64,000 bases of DNA from Duganella flavida. Lineage in GTDB: Bacteria > Pseudomonadota > Gammaproteobacteria > Burkholderiales > Burkholderiaceae_D. The stretch is taken from NCBI RefSeq assembly GCF_009857445.1, contig NZ_WWCN01000007.1, forward strand, positions 1 through 64,000, written 5' to 3'. Below, piece by piece: positions 18,430 through 26,471 of this stretch (the first letter of the stretch is position 1; each line of letters starts with the position of its first letter). The notes under the pieces are model-generated. The model saw only the letters and a program-made list of their open reading frames with translations, was not told the origin of the DNA and made no database searches. A program made the translations under genes and the position numbers.

Positions 18430-18903
18430 TTAGATGCTGTTTTTGGTGATGGCAGCTGCAGCAGCGGTGTTGGCGACATCGGTCGTGATGGTCCAGGTAA
18501 GCGACGAACCGCCCGCAGCCAGGTTTGGTTTGAAGGTGATGGTTTTGCCATCCACGCCCGAAGCCACGCCGGTGGACTGGAAGGTCAAGATGATCACGCC
18601 AGCCGAGGTAGCTGCTTTCGCCACTTCCTTGGTTGCGGTGAAATCGGTGTCTTTCGGTACGCCATTAGTACCCGAGGTGCAGCCGCTGACGTCGCCACCA
18701 GCTTCCTGGGCGCACAGCGCTACAGCAGTTTTCAGCGAATCAACAGCCGACATGGCGTTCGCCACTTTGGCCTTGGCGGTGTAGTCGCTGTAAGCAGGAA
18801 TCGCTACTGCGGCCAGGATACCGATAATCGCCACGACGATCATCAGTTCAATCAGGGTGAAGCCGGCCTGGGCTTGTTTCTTCATCATTTTCATGGATTT
18901 CAT
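18430..18903 (-). CDS. pilA: type IV major pilin (PilA-like prepilin)
   Basis: A 157-residue prepilin. A 14-residue basic leader ends in Gly14, and mature Phe15 starts [20 protein letters not shown], the class IV pilin helix recognised by PilD. The Glu at mature position 5 is present. The globular part has two Cys (64 and 75), placed early rather than at the extreme C-terminus. AAGGAG lies ahead of ATG 18903. A -24/-12 sigma-54 promoter lies 53 bp upstream, as in PilR-controlled pilA of pseudomonads. Confidence 0.93.
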   Translation of the reverse strand: MKSMKMMKKQAQAGFTLIELMIVVAIIGILAAVAIPAYSDYTAKAKVANAMSAVDSLKTAVALCAQEAGGDVSGCTSGTNGVPKDTDFTATKEVAKAATSAGVIILTFQSTGVASGVDGKTITFKPNLAAGGSSLTWTITTDVANTAAAAAITKNSI

Positions 18904-18955
18904 TTTGCGGCTCCTTGGGGTTTAAACACATTGTTGGGTGGTACACCTTCCATAG

Positions 18956-18971
18956 TGCAATTGGTGTGCCA
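18956..18971 (-). promoter_or_regulatory. sigma-54 (-24/-12) promoter of the pilin gene
   Basis: The minus strand reads TGGCACACCAATTGCA. The GG and GC are 12 bases apart exactly as in TGGCAC-N5-TTGC, the sigma-54 consensus. Transcription would start about 12 nt downstream, leaving a leader of about 40 nt before the pilin ATG. Regulation by PilS/PilR is expected from known systems. Confidence 0.85.
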
Positions 18972-19075
18972 GCCTGTTTTCGCCTAAAATTTCAGCAAAA
19001 TACCCTCAAAAGTGCCATTTTTTGTCAGTCCGGACCGCCGCAATTTGTCATATCCCGCCCGGCTGACAATTATTG

Positions 19076-19654
19076 TCAGGCGATTCGGAATGCCATTTCT
19101 GTCCCGCTGAGGTCGATCACGTCGCCGTGGTTCAAGCGTTCGGCCGTTTGCGCATCCAGCGCCACCCCATTCAGCAGCGGCGCGACCTCGCCCTCGGTGT
19201 GGGTAATGGTGTAAAAGTCCGGCTGGCGATGGATCACCACCACCTGTACGCCGGCGCGGCCCAGCGTGGTCTGCGGCTTGGTCAGTGCCACGTGTTTGCC
19301 AGCGTTGTTGCCATTCAGGATAGAAATCTCGGCCAGCACTGGCTGCGCTGCCGCCAGCGGGCGGATGCCGTCGGCCACAAAGGTCAGCTCGAACTTGGCC
19401 ATCTTGATGGCGTCCTGGTGCTGCAGGAAGTGCTTGCCGATGCGGTGGCCATTCACAAAAGTACCGTTGGTGCTGTGCAGGTCTTCCAGGAAGGAATCGT
19501 CGAGGATGGTGACAATCGCCGCATGCTCGCCACTCACGGCCGGATGCGTCAGCACGATGTCGTTGCGCGGGTGACGGCCCAGCGTCATGCGCTCTTTGCT
19601 CAATTGTATTTGCTGTTCTACTTGTCCGTTGCGCGAGATGATGAGCTTGGCCAA
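19076..19654 (-). CDS. protein with two FHA domains
   Basis: 192 residues. The first FHA domain (about 1-90) has GRHPRNDIVL, HPAVSGEHA and LHSTNGTFVNG, the phosphothreonine-binding loops. A second, more degenerate FHA-like domain follows (TTLGRAGVQVVVIHRQ, LLNGVALDA, LNHGDVIDL). It lacks the STNG-type loop. FHA proteins read Thr phosphorylation, often with Ser/Thr kinases or secretion systems. No kinase is nearby. The stop codon lies in an imperfect hairpin at 19063-19079. Confidence 0.9.
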   Translation of the reverse strand: MAKLIISRNGQVEQQIQLSKERMTLGRHPRNDIVLTHPAVSGEHAAIVTILDDSFLEDLHSTNGTFVNGHRIGKHFLQHQDAIKMAKFELTFVADGIRPLAAAQPVLAEISILNGNNAGKHVALTKPQTTLGRAGVQVVVIHRQPDFYTITHTEGEVAPLLNGVALDAQTAERLNHGDVIDLSGTEMAFRIA

Positions 19655-19671
19655 ACCGTATTCTCCAAAAA

Positions 19672-19702
19672 ATAAAGGGGAGCACGAGGCTCCCCTTTAT
19701 TA
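19672..19702. terminator. rho-independent terminator after sucD
   Basis: The arms ATAAAGGGGAGC/GCTCCCCTTTAT (19672-19683 and 19689-19700) give a perfect stem with A/T tracts on both sides. It lies 17 bp after the sucD stop and just upstream of the FHA gene on the same strand, so it separates the two transcripts. Confidence 0.9.
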
Positions 19703-19716
19703 TTCCACAACCGAAA

Positions 19717-20598
19717 TTACAGCATTGCTTTCAGCAGGCGTGCCATTTCCGATGGGTTTTTGGTGGCTTTGATGCCGCACTCTTCCATGATGTCCAGCTT
19801 GGCTTGCGCGGTGTCAGCGCCGCCCGAGATCAGCGCGCCGGCGTGGCCCATGCGCTTGCCTGGAGGAGCGGTAACGCCGGCGATGAAGCCAACAACCGGT
19901 TTCTTCATGTTGTCTTTAACCCAACGTGCAGCATTGGCTTCGTCTGGACCGCCAATTTCGCCAATCATGATGACCGCGTCGGTCTCAGGATCTTCGTTGA
20001 ACATGCGCATCACGTCGATGTGCTTCAGACCGTTGATTGGGTCGCCGCCGATACCAACTGCCGACGATTGGCCCAGGCCCAGTGCGGTCAGCTGACCCAC
20101 TGCTTCATAGGTCAGGGTGCCCGAACGCGACACCACGCCGATGCGGCCCTTACGGTGAATGTGACCTGGCATGATGCCGATCTTGATTTCGTCAGGGGTG
20201 ATCAGGCCTGGGCAGTTAGGGCCCAGCAGCAGGGTTTTCGAACCAGCTTTAGCCATGCGATCCTTCAGGGCCATCATGTCACGGACAGGAATGCCTTCGG
20301 TGATGCAAATTGCCAGTTCCAGTTCAGCTTCAACAGCTTCCCAGATGGCGGCAGCGGCGCCTGCTGGCGGCACGTAGATCACCGACACGGTGGCGCCGGT
20401 GTTCGATGCAGCTTCTTTCACCGAACCGAAAATTGGAATGCCTTCGAAGTCTTCGCCGGCTTTCTTCGGGTTCACGCCTGCTACGAAGGCGTTTTTGCCG
20501 TTCGCGTATTCGCGGCACATACGGGTGTGGAACTGACCGGTTTTGCCGGTGATACCCTGGGTGATGACTTTGGTGTCTTTGTTGATCAGAATAGACAT
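19717..20598 (-). CDS. sucD: succinyl-CoA synthetase alpha subunit
   Basis: TCA-cycle enzyme subunit that carries the phosphohistidine and binds CoA. The 293-residue protein has the Rossmann start [16 protein letters not shown] and the CoA loop [12 protein letters not shown]. Its phosphohistidine motif GHAGALISG is in the last 60 residues. The start has AAGGAACC upstream. It is 13 bp after sucC, forming a two-gene operon, and is followed by a terminator. Confidence 0.97.
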   Translation of the reverse strand: MSILINKDTKVITQGITGKTGQFHTRMCREYANGKNAFVAGVNPKKAGEDFEGIPIFGSVKEAASNTGATVSVIYVPPAGAAAAIWEAVEAELELAICITEGIPVRDMMALKDRMAKAGSKTLLLGPNCPGLITPDEIKIGIMPGHIHRKGRIGVVSRSGTLTYEAVGQLTALGLGQSSAVGIGGDPINGLKHIDVMRMFNEDPETDAVIMIGEIGGPDEANAARWVKDNMKKPVVGFIAGVTAPPGKRMGHAGALISGGADTAQAKLDIMEECGIKATKNPSEMARLLKAML

Positions 20599-20611
20599 AT
20601 CGGTTCCTTAA

Positions 20612-21778
20612 TTATTTACCAGCAGCGGCTGCAACAACGCTCTTAGCTGCATCTTCCATGGTGTCAGCGGCGATGATTGGCAGGCCGGAGTCAGCCAGCA
20701 TTTTCTTGCCCAGATCTTCGTTGGTGCCCTTCATGCGGACTACCAGCGGTACTTGCAGCGAAACTGCTTTCGATGCGGTGATCACGCCTTCGGCGATCAC
20801 GTCGCAACGCATGATGCCGCCGAAGATGTTGACCAGGATGGCTTTCAGGCCTGGGTTTTTCAACATGATCTTGAAGGCTTCGGTTACTTTCTCAGCAGTA
20901 GCGCCACCGCCTACGTCCAGGAAGTTGGCTGGCTCGCCGCCGAACAGTTTGATGGTGTCCATGGTTGCCATGGCCAGACCAGCGCCGTTCACCAGGCAGC
21001 CGATGTTGCCGTCCAGCGAGATGTAAGCCAGGTCGAATTTCGATGCTTCAACTTCAGCTGGATCTTCTTCGTCCAGATCGCGGTAAGCGACGATTTCTGG
21101 TTGACGGAACAGTGCGTTGGCGTCGAAGTTGAATTTCGCGTCCAGCGCGATGATCTTGCCCGAACCGGTCACGATCAGTGGGTTGATTTCAGCCAGCGAC
21201 GAGTCGGTTTCCCAGTAGGCTTTGTACAGGCCTTGCAGGTTGGTGACAGCGTCAGGGATCGAACCTGCTGGTACGCCGATTTTCGCAGCGATGTCAGCGG
21301 CTTCAGCATCGGTCAGGCCAACCACTGGATCGATAGCGATCGAGTGGATTTTTTCTGGGTGGGACTCAGCAACTTCTTCGATGTCCATGCCGCCTTCCGA
21401 CGAGGCCATCAGCACAACGCGCTGGGTCACGCGGTCGGTAACCAGCGATACGTACAGTTCTTGCTTGATGTCCGCGCCTTCTTCGATCAGCAGGCGACGT
21501 ACTTTTTGGCCTTCTGGACCGGTCTGGTGGGTGATCAGCTGCATGCCCAGGATCTGGTCAGCGTATTCTTTAACTTGTTCCAGCGACTTGGCAACTTTCA
21601 CGCCGCCGCCTTTACCACGGCCACCGGCGTGGATTTGAGCTTTTACAACCCAGACTGGGCCGCCCAAGGTTTCAGCAGCTTTCACTGCTTCTTCTACGGA
21701 CAGGCACGGAATGCCGCGCGGTACCGTCACTCCGTATTTTCGGAGGATTTCTTTGCCTTGATACTCATGGATTTTCAT
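20612..21778 (-). CDS. sucC: succinyl-CoA synthetase beta subunit (ADP-forming)
   Basis: A 388-residue ATP-grasp subunit that partners SucD in making ATP from succinyl-CoA. It starts with [17 protein letters not shown]. The ATP-grasp features are [17 protein letters not shown] and [11 protein letters not shown], and the C-terminal CoA-ligase domain includes [14 protein letters not shown] 21778 is preceded by AGGGAAG. The promoter is expected in the upstream 21779-22040 region. Confidence 0.97.
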   Translation of the reverse strand: MKIHEYQGKEILRKYGVTVPRGIPCLSVEEAVKAAETLGGPVWVVKAQIHAGGRGKGGGVKVAKSLEQVKEYADQILGMQLITHQTGPEGQKVRRLLIEEGADIKQELYVSLVTDRVTQRVVLMASSEGGMDIEEVAESHPEKIHSIAIDPVVGLTDAEAADIAAKIGVPAGSIPDAVTNLQGLYKAYWETDSSLAEINPLIVTGSGKIIALDAKFNFDANALFRQPEIVAYRDLDEEDPAEVEASKFDLAYISLDGNIGCLVNGAGLAMATMDTIKLFGGEPANFLDVGGGATAEKVTEAFKIMLKNPGLKAILVNIFGGIMRCDVIAEGVITASKAVSLQVPLVVRMKGTNEDLGKKMLADSGLPIIAADTMEDAAKSVVAAAAGK

Positions 21779-22199
21779 GCTGGCTTCCCTTCTGATGCTG
21801 ATGTGTATAAATCGGTTGAATGATTAAGCAGATAAGTTTGAGCTACGCGCTACCCGGTGCTGCTTTGTCCACCCAGCGCGGGTACAACTTGGCCGCTGCG
21901 CCGTAGTTCGGGCTCAGGGCTAAAAATTTGGGGTGCTTGATGCAGAGGGGGCCGCCATTATCCCGTGCGCCATCCTTGCTATGGATAGCACTTGCGCGCG
22001 TGAGCCGCAGCGCACGTCGGATAACTGGAGTTAGCAGAGACATAAGATCGATACCGTTCTCACGGCATTTCTATTAGTTAGCAGCCTGGCGCATTTCTCT
22101 TATTAAAAACGCACGTTGCCGCAGCTTCTACGGACAACCACCGCACCCGCGGTGCTGCAAAAACCCGTAAAGTGTAGCACACCCCGGACCGAAGGGAAA
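21779..22199. other. 421-bp region without a supported gene
   Basis: This gap lies between sucC (start) and recX (stop), both on the minus strand. It should hold the sucCD promoter and the recX end. A 66-codon minus-strand frame (21843-22043) is present but has no ribosome site and no recognisable motif, so I do not call it a gene. The segment 22060-22110 is AT-richer and may contain promoter elements. Confidence 0.5.
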
Positions 22200-22652
22200 T
22201 TACTCGTCGAGGTCAGCGCCTTTGATAACCTTCTGCACCACACGTTGCGAGAAGCCACGCTGCATCAGGAAACGGATTTGTTTATGTCGTTCTTGGGGGT
22301 CGTTGGCGACGGTGCCGAACTTGCGCTGCCACACTTCGTTTGCACGCGCGATTTCGGTATCAGCCAGGTTGGATTTGAGTTCTTGCAGCGCTTCACCATT
22401 GACGCCGTGGCTTTGCAGCTCGGCCACGATGCGGCTGTTGCCGTAGCGCGCGGCACGGCGGTGGATCAGCGATTCGGAGAAGCGTTCTTGCGACAGCCAG
22501 TTATTTTTTTCCAGCAGATCGAGGAGTGCGTCAACATCATCGCCCTCCTCGGCATACTTGGACAGCTTGCGGCCCAGCTCCAGCCGGCTGTGCTCACGCA
22601 TGGACAGAAAGCGCAGTGCCCGCGCTTTCAGGCTGAGTTGTGGTGCTGGCAT
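22200..22652 (-). CDS. recX: regulatory protein RecX
   Basis: A 150-residue RecA modulator. The family pattern is evident: [23 protein letters not shown] near the N-terminus, [26 protein letters not shown] in the middle, and repeated three-helix units. RecX binds RecA filaments and limits recombinase activity. It follows recA on the same strand with an 88-bp gap that contains a REP-like repeat, so recX may be expressed by readthrough of the SOS-controlled recA transcript. Confidence 0.95.
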   Translation of the reverse strand: MPAPQLSLKARALRFLSMREHSRLELGRKLSKYAEEGDDVDALLDLLEKNNWLSQERFSESLIHRRAARYGNSRIVAELQSHGVNGEALQELKSNLADTEIARANEVWQRKFGTVANDPQERHKQIRFLMQRGFSQRVVQKVIKGADLDE

Positions 22653-22670
22653 AAATTCCCCGCAGCGCGT

Positions 22671-22740
22671 CGCCCCGGCGGAGGCCGGGGCCCATGCTGA
22701 GCACGCGTTCTATGGACTCCCGCCTGCGCGGGAGCGACGA
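22671..22740. repeat. REP-like dispersed repeat, copy 2
   Basis: Two stem-loops: CCCCGGC-GGAG-GCCGGGG at 22673-22690 and CTCCCGC-CTGC-GCGGGAG at 22717-22734. It is similar to copy 1 at 8929-9010 in both order and flanks. It lies exactly between the recA stop codon and recX, where hairpins could stabilise the recA end of the transcript or reduce recX expression. Confidence 0.8.
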
Positions 22741-23829
22741 TTACGCAGCGTCCGCTTCAGGCTTGGCTGGCTTCAGCTTAACCACGGTATTGTCGGTCGG
22801 CAGTGGTGGCAGTGCGCGCACGCCCAGCGATTCACGTACCTTGTTTTCGATTTCCCATGCCAGCTCAGGACGCTCTTGCAGGAAGATACGCGCGTTGTCC
22901 TTACCCTGGCCGACGCGTTCGCCGTTATAGCTGTACCACGAGCCCGATTTCTCGACGATCTTGGCTTCCACGCCCAGGTCCAGAATCTCGCCTTCACGCG
23001 ACGTACCGGCGCCGTACAGAATGTCGAAGTGCGCTTCCTTGAACGGTGGCGCAATCTTGTTCTTCACAACCTTGACCTTGGTTTCGTTACCGATCACCTC
23101 GTCGCCCGATTTGATCGAGCCGGTACGGCGGATGTCCAAACGCACCGAGGCGTAGAACTTCAGCGCGTTACCGCCGGTGGTGGTTTCCGGCGAGCCGAAC
23201 ATCACACCGATCTTCATACGGATCTGGTTAATGAAAATAACCAGGGTGTTGGTGCGGTTGATCGAACCGGTCAGCTTACGCAGTGCTTGCGACATCAGGC
23301 GGGCTTGCAGGCCTGGCAGGGAATCGCCCATGTCGCCTTCAATTTCAGCGCGTGGAGTCAGCGCGGCGACCGAGTCAACCACCACCAGGTCCACCGAACC
23401 GGAGCGCACCAGCGCATCGCAGATTTCCAGCGCTTGTTCGCCGGTATCCGGCTGCGAGATCAGCAGTTCGTGCAGATTGACGCCCAGCTTCTGCGCATAG
23501 CCCACGTCCAGCGCGTGTTCCGCGTCGATGAAGGCGCAGGTGCCGCCCAGTTTTTGCATCTCGGCGATGGTTTGCAGGGTCAGCGTGGTTTTACCCGACG
23601 ATTCCGGACCGTAGATTTCCACCACGCGGCCGCGCGGCAGGCCACCGACGCCCAGCGCCACGTCCAGACCCAGCGAGCCGGTCGAGACAACTTGCACTTC
23701 TTCAATCGGGGCACTGGCGTCCATGCGCATGACGGAGCCTTTACCGAATTGCTTCTCGATCTGGGCCAGCGCGGCTGCCAGCGCCTTGGCTTTTTCAGAT
23801 GCAGGTACTACGCCTTTTTTATCGTCCAT
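22741..23829 (-). CDS. recA: recombinase RecA
   Basis: Strand-exchange ATPase and coprotease for LexA. It has 362 residues from ATG 23829 ([11 protein letters not shown]); the longer in-frame start at 23871 would fall in the LexA box and is rejected. Walker A GPESSGKT is at 74-81. Other conserved regions are EHALDVGYA, the L2 region with [14 protein letters not shown] and a short acidic tail. A LexA box lies 42-57 bp upstream of the start, so the gene is SOS regulated. Confidence 0.98.
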   Translation of the reverse strand: MDDKKGVVPASEKAKALAAALAQIEKQFGKGSVMRMDASAPIEEVQVVSTGSLGLDVALGVGGLPRGRVVEIYGPESSGKTTLTLQTIAEMQKLGGTCAFIDAEHALDVGYAQKLGVNLHELLISQPDTGEQALEICDALVRSGSVDLVVVDSVAALTPRAEIEGDMGDSLPGLQARLMSQALRKLTGSINRTNTLVIFINQIRMKIGVMFGSPETTTGGNALKFYASVRLDIRRTGSIKSGDEVIGNETKVKVVKNKIAPPFKEAHFDILYGAGTSREGEILDLGVEAKIVEKSGSWYSYNGERVGQGKDNARIFLQERPELAWEIENKVRESLGVRALPPLPTDNTVVKLKPAKPEADAA

Positions 23830-23870
23830 GATGTGCTTTCCGCCAGTGGGGTTGTTTAATTCAGGTAGCA

Positions 23871-23886
23871 CTGTATAAAAAAACAG
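23871..23886. promoter_or_regulatory. LexA (SOS) box of recA
   Basis: The plus strand shows CTGT-ATAAAAAA-ACAG within the longer palindromic context GCACTGT...ACAGTGC (23868-23889). This is CTGT-N8-ACAG, the LexA operator consensus in gamma- and betaproteobacteria. It lies 42 bp upstream of recA and 87 bp upstream of the divergent response-regulator gene, so it could affect both. Confidence 0.88.
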
Positions 23887-23972
23887 TGCTTAATGCAAGC
23901 GGGATTTTGTATTTCTTTGCGAAAGAACAAAAAGTCGCCAAAATAGGGGCTTGTGCTGCCGGAGTGTTTTAC

Positions 23973-24680
23973 ATGCGTATTTTACTTGCCGAAGACGATA
24001 GCGTACTGGCCGACGGGCTGACCCGCTCGCTGCGCCAGTCGGGCTATGCCATCGATTGCGTACGAAATGGGCAGGAGGCCGATACCGCCCTCTCGACCCA
24101 GGAGTTCGACCTGCTGATCCTGGACCTGGGCTTGCCCAAGCTGTCCGGGCTGGAAGTGCTGCGCCGCCTGCGGTCGCGCGGCTCGCTGCTGCCGGTGCTG
24201 ATCCTTACCGCTGCCGATTCGATCGAGCAGCGCGTCAACGGCCTCGACCTTGGCGCCGACGATTACATGGCCAAGCCGTTTGCCCTGTCCGAGCTGGAAG
24301 CGCGAGTGCGCGCCCTGACCCGGCGCGGCGCCGGCGGCGGCGCCACCGTCATCAAACACGGCCCGCTCAGTTACGACCAGGTCGGTCGCAGCGCCTACAT
24401 CAACGACCAGATGCTGGATTTGTCGGCACGCGAACTGGGCCTGCTGGAAGTGCTGCTGGCGCGCACCGGCCGCCTGGTGTCGAAAGAGCAGCTGGTGGAC
24501 CACCTGTGCGAATGGGGCGAGGAAGTCAGCAACAACGCCATCGAAGTGTATGTGCACCGCCTGCGCAAGAAGATCGAAGTGGGCGGGGTGCGCATTGCCA
24601 CGGTGCGCGGCCTCGGCTACTGTCTTGAGAAATTCAATGATGCCCGCGCCAGCGCGGAAGCCGGGGATAGCCACAAGTGA
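23973..24680 (+). CDS. OmpR/QseB-type two-component response regulator
   Basis: 235 residues from ATG 23973. The receiver domain has AEDD at 6-9, the phosphorylated Asp51 (LILDLGLP) and Lys near 101 (DDYMAKPF). The C-terminal winged helix includes LLARTGRLVSKEQL and NNAIEVYVHRLRKKI. The sequence resembles the TctD/QseB group. It is linked to the next kinase by a GTGA overlap. Downstream transporter genes suggest it controls uptake of a carboxylate, as TctDE does (inference). It is divergent from recA. Confidence 0.93.
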   Translation: MRILLAEDDSVLADGLTRSLRQSGYAIDCVRNGQEADTALSTQEFDLLILDLGLPKLSGLEVLRRLRSRGSLLPVLILTAADSIEQRVNGLDLGADDYMAKPFALSELEARVRALTRRGAGGGATVIKHGPLSYDQVGRSAYINDQMLDLSARELGLLEVLLARTGRLVSKEQLVDHLCEWGEEVSNNAIEVYVHRLRKKIEVGGVRIATVRGLGYCLEKFNDARASAEAGDSHK

Positions 24681-26194
24681 ACCAGTCGCCGGAAGCCGAA
24701 CTGGAATATCAGCCGCCGCCACCCGAGGCGGATGAAGATATCCAGCACTCGCTGTTCGGCGAAATCCTCGACTGGATGCTGGCGCCGCTGCTACTGCTGT
24801 GGCCGATGAGCATTGCCATCACCTACCTGGTCGCCAAGTCGATCGCCAACCAGCCCTTCGACCATGCGCTGGAAGACAGCGTCACCGTGCTGGCGCAGCA
24901 AGTGCGTTCGGTCGATGGCAAGGTGATCAAGAGCCTCAGCGGCTCGGCGCGCGATATTTTGCGGGCCGACGATATCGACAACGTCTACTTCCAGATCCAG
25001 GGCCCGCGCGGCGAACACATCGACGGCGATCGCGATATGCCGCAGCCGGTCATCGACGACGAAGACAAGACCAGCTCCGGCGGCGTGCGCTTCCGCAACG
25101 ACGGCATGCACGGCACGCCGGTGCGTATCGCCTTCGCTTACGTGCAGCTGGAACGCGACGATGGCGGCACGCCGCAGTTGGCGCTGGTGCAGGTGGCGGA
25201 AACGCTGGAGAAGCGCGCCCAGCTAGCCAACGCCATCATCAAGGGTGTGATCCTGCCCCAGTTCATTGTGCTGCCGATTGTGCTGGCCTTGGTATGGTTT
25301 GCCTTGGCGCGCGGCTTGTCACCGCTGGCGCAATTGCAGGAACGGATACGGGCGCGCAGTTCGGAAGACCTGAGTCCGATCGCCTCCAACCAGGTGCCGG
25401 AAGAAATCTCGCCGCTGGTGCGCTCGCTAAACGAGATGCTGTCGCGCCTGTCGCTCACGATTGATATGCAGAAGCGCTTCATTGCCGACGCGGCGCACCA
25501 GATGCGTACGCCACTGGCCGGCATGCGTATGCAGTCCGAGCTGGCCTTGCGCCAGACCGACAACGGTGAAATCCACCGCTCGTTGGAGCAGCTGGCCAAG
25601 AGTTCGGAAGCGGCCACACGCCTGGTCAACCAGCTGCTGGCACTGGCCCGCGCCGAGAACCAGCCGCAGACTGGTTCCGCCATGCAGGCGCTGGACCTCG
25701 GCGACCTGGCGCGCACGGTGGTGCAGGATTGGGTGCAGGCCTCGTTCGCGCATCGCATCGACCTCGGCTTTGAAGCGCCAGCAGAACCGCTGACCATTAC
25801 CGGCAATCCGACCATGCTGCGCGAGCTGCTGTCCAACCTGATCGACAACGCTATGCGCTACACGCCGGCCGGTGGCAGCGTCACCGTGCGGGTGCGCAGC
25901 GATGAGCTGGAGCATGGCTATCTGGAAGTCGAGGACACCGGCCCCGGCATCGCGCAGGCCGAGCGCGAGCGCGTGTTCGAGCGTTTCTACCGCATCCTTG
26001 GCAATACCGCCGAGGGCAGCGGCCTCGGGCTGGCCATCGTGCGTGAGATCGCGCAGCAACATGGCGCCGAGGTCGATATCTTCAGCAATCCGCGCGCCAT
26101 GCAAGCCAAGCTGCCGGGCGCCCTGTTCCGCCTGACCTTCCCGCTGCCGCCGACGCAACCGGAACAAAATGAAGAACCACCACACTATGGATAA
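24677..26194 (+). CDS. sensor histidine kinase (TctE-like)
   Basis: 505 residues from GTG 24677. TM1 is at about residues 34-54, a periplasmic domain at about 60-190 (2CSK_N/TctE type), TM2 at about 190-212, followed by HAMP-like helices. The phospho-acceptor is His274 in AAHQMRTPLAG. The N box is LLSNLIDNAMRYTP and the G boxes are DTGPGIA and GSGLGLAIV. It shares a 4-bp overlap with its regulator gene and a 26-bp overlap with the DUF4212 gene. All four genes are thus probably one transcript. Confidence 0.93.
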   Translation: MNQSPEAELEYQPPPPEADEDIQHSLFGEILDWMLAPLLLLWPMSIAITYLVAKSIANQPFDHALEDSVTVLAQQVRSVDGKVIKSLSGSARDILRADDIDNVYFQIQGPRGEHIDGDRDMPQPVIDDEDKTSSGGVRFRNDGMHGTPVRIAFAYVQLERDDGGTPQLALVQVAETLEKRAQLANAIIKGVILPQFIVLPIVLALVWFALARGLSPLAQLQERIRARSSEDLSPIASNQVPEEISPLVRSLNEMLSRLSLTIDMQKRFIADAAHQMRTPLAGMRMQSELALRQTDNGEIHRSLEQLAKSSEAATRLVNQLLALARAENQPQTGSAMQALDLGDLARTVVQDWVQASFAHRIDLGFEAPAEPLTITGNPTMLRELLSNLIDNAMRYTPAGGSVTVRVRSDELEHGYLEVEDTGPGIAQAERERVFERFYRILGNTAEGSGLGLAIVREIAQQHGAEVDIFSNPRAMQAKLPGALFRLTFPLPPTQPEQNEEPPHYG

Positions 26195-26471
26195 GCCCAT
26201 GCCGCCAGCCAGCGAGACGCCGCACGGACGGCCGCGCCTGGCGCGCACCGCGCACTGGCGCAAGGCGCGCCGCCTGACCACCGCCTTGCTGATGCTCTGG
26301 CTATTGACTGGCTTCTGCGCCGCCTTCTTCGCGCGCGAGCTGGCCGGCTTGAGCGTATTCGGCTGGCCGCTGTCTTTCTATCTGGCCGCGCAAGGCGCCT
26401 CGCTGGTCTACCTCGGCATCCTGGCCTTCTACGCCTGGCGCATGCGCAAGCTCGATAAGGAATCCGCTTGA
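26169..26471 (+). CDS. DUF4212 small subunit of a sodium:solute symporter
   Basis: A 100-residue membrane protein with two transmembrane helices (TTALLMLWLLTGFCAAFFA and LSFYLAAQGASLVYLGILAFYAW). It has a basic N-terminus. DUF4212 proteins occur directly upstream of large VC_2705-type SSS symporters, as here. The frame starts inside the histidine kinase gene (26-bp overlap). An in-frame ATG at 26187 or 26199 could be the real start. Its stop codon overlaps the TTG start of the symporter. Confidence 0.88.
   Translation: MKNHHTMDKPMPPASETPHGRPRLARTAHWRKARRLTTALLMLWLLTGFCAAFFARELAGLSVFGWPLSFYLAAQGASLVYLGILAFYAWRMRKLDKESA

Noticed and set aside
19063..19079. Hairpin CTGACAA/TTGTCAG over the FHA stop codon as a terminator
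   Set aside because: The stem is only 7 bp and has no T-tract downstream on the minus strand; not enough support.
21843..22043. 66-codon minus-strand frame between sucC and recX
   Set aside because: There is no ribosome site, no motif and no coupling to neighbours; it is probably random.
23830..23871. N-terminal extension of recA from 23871
   Set aside because: It would start inside the LexA box region; ATG 23829 fits the normal RecA N-terminus.
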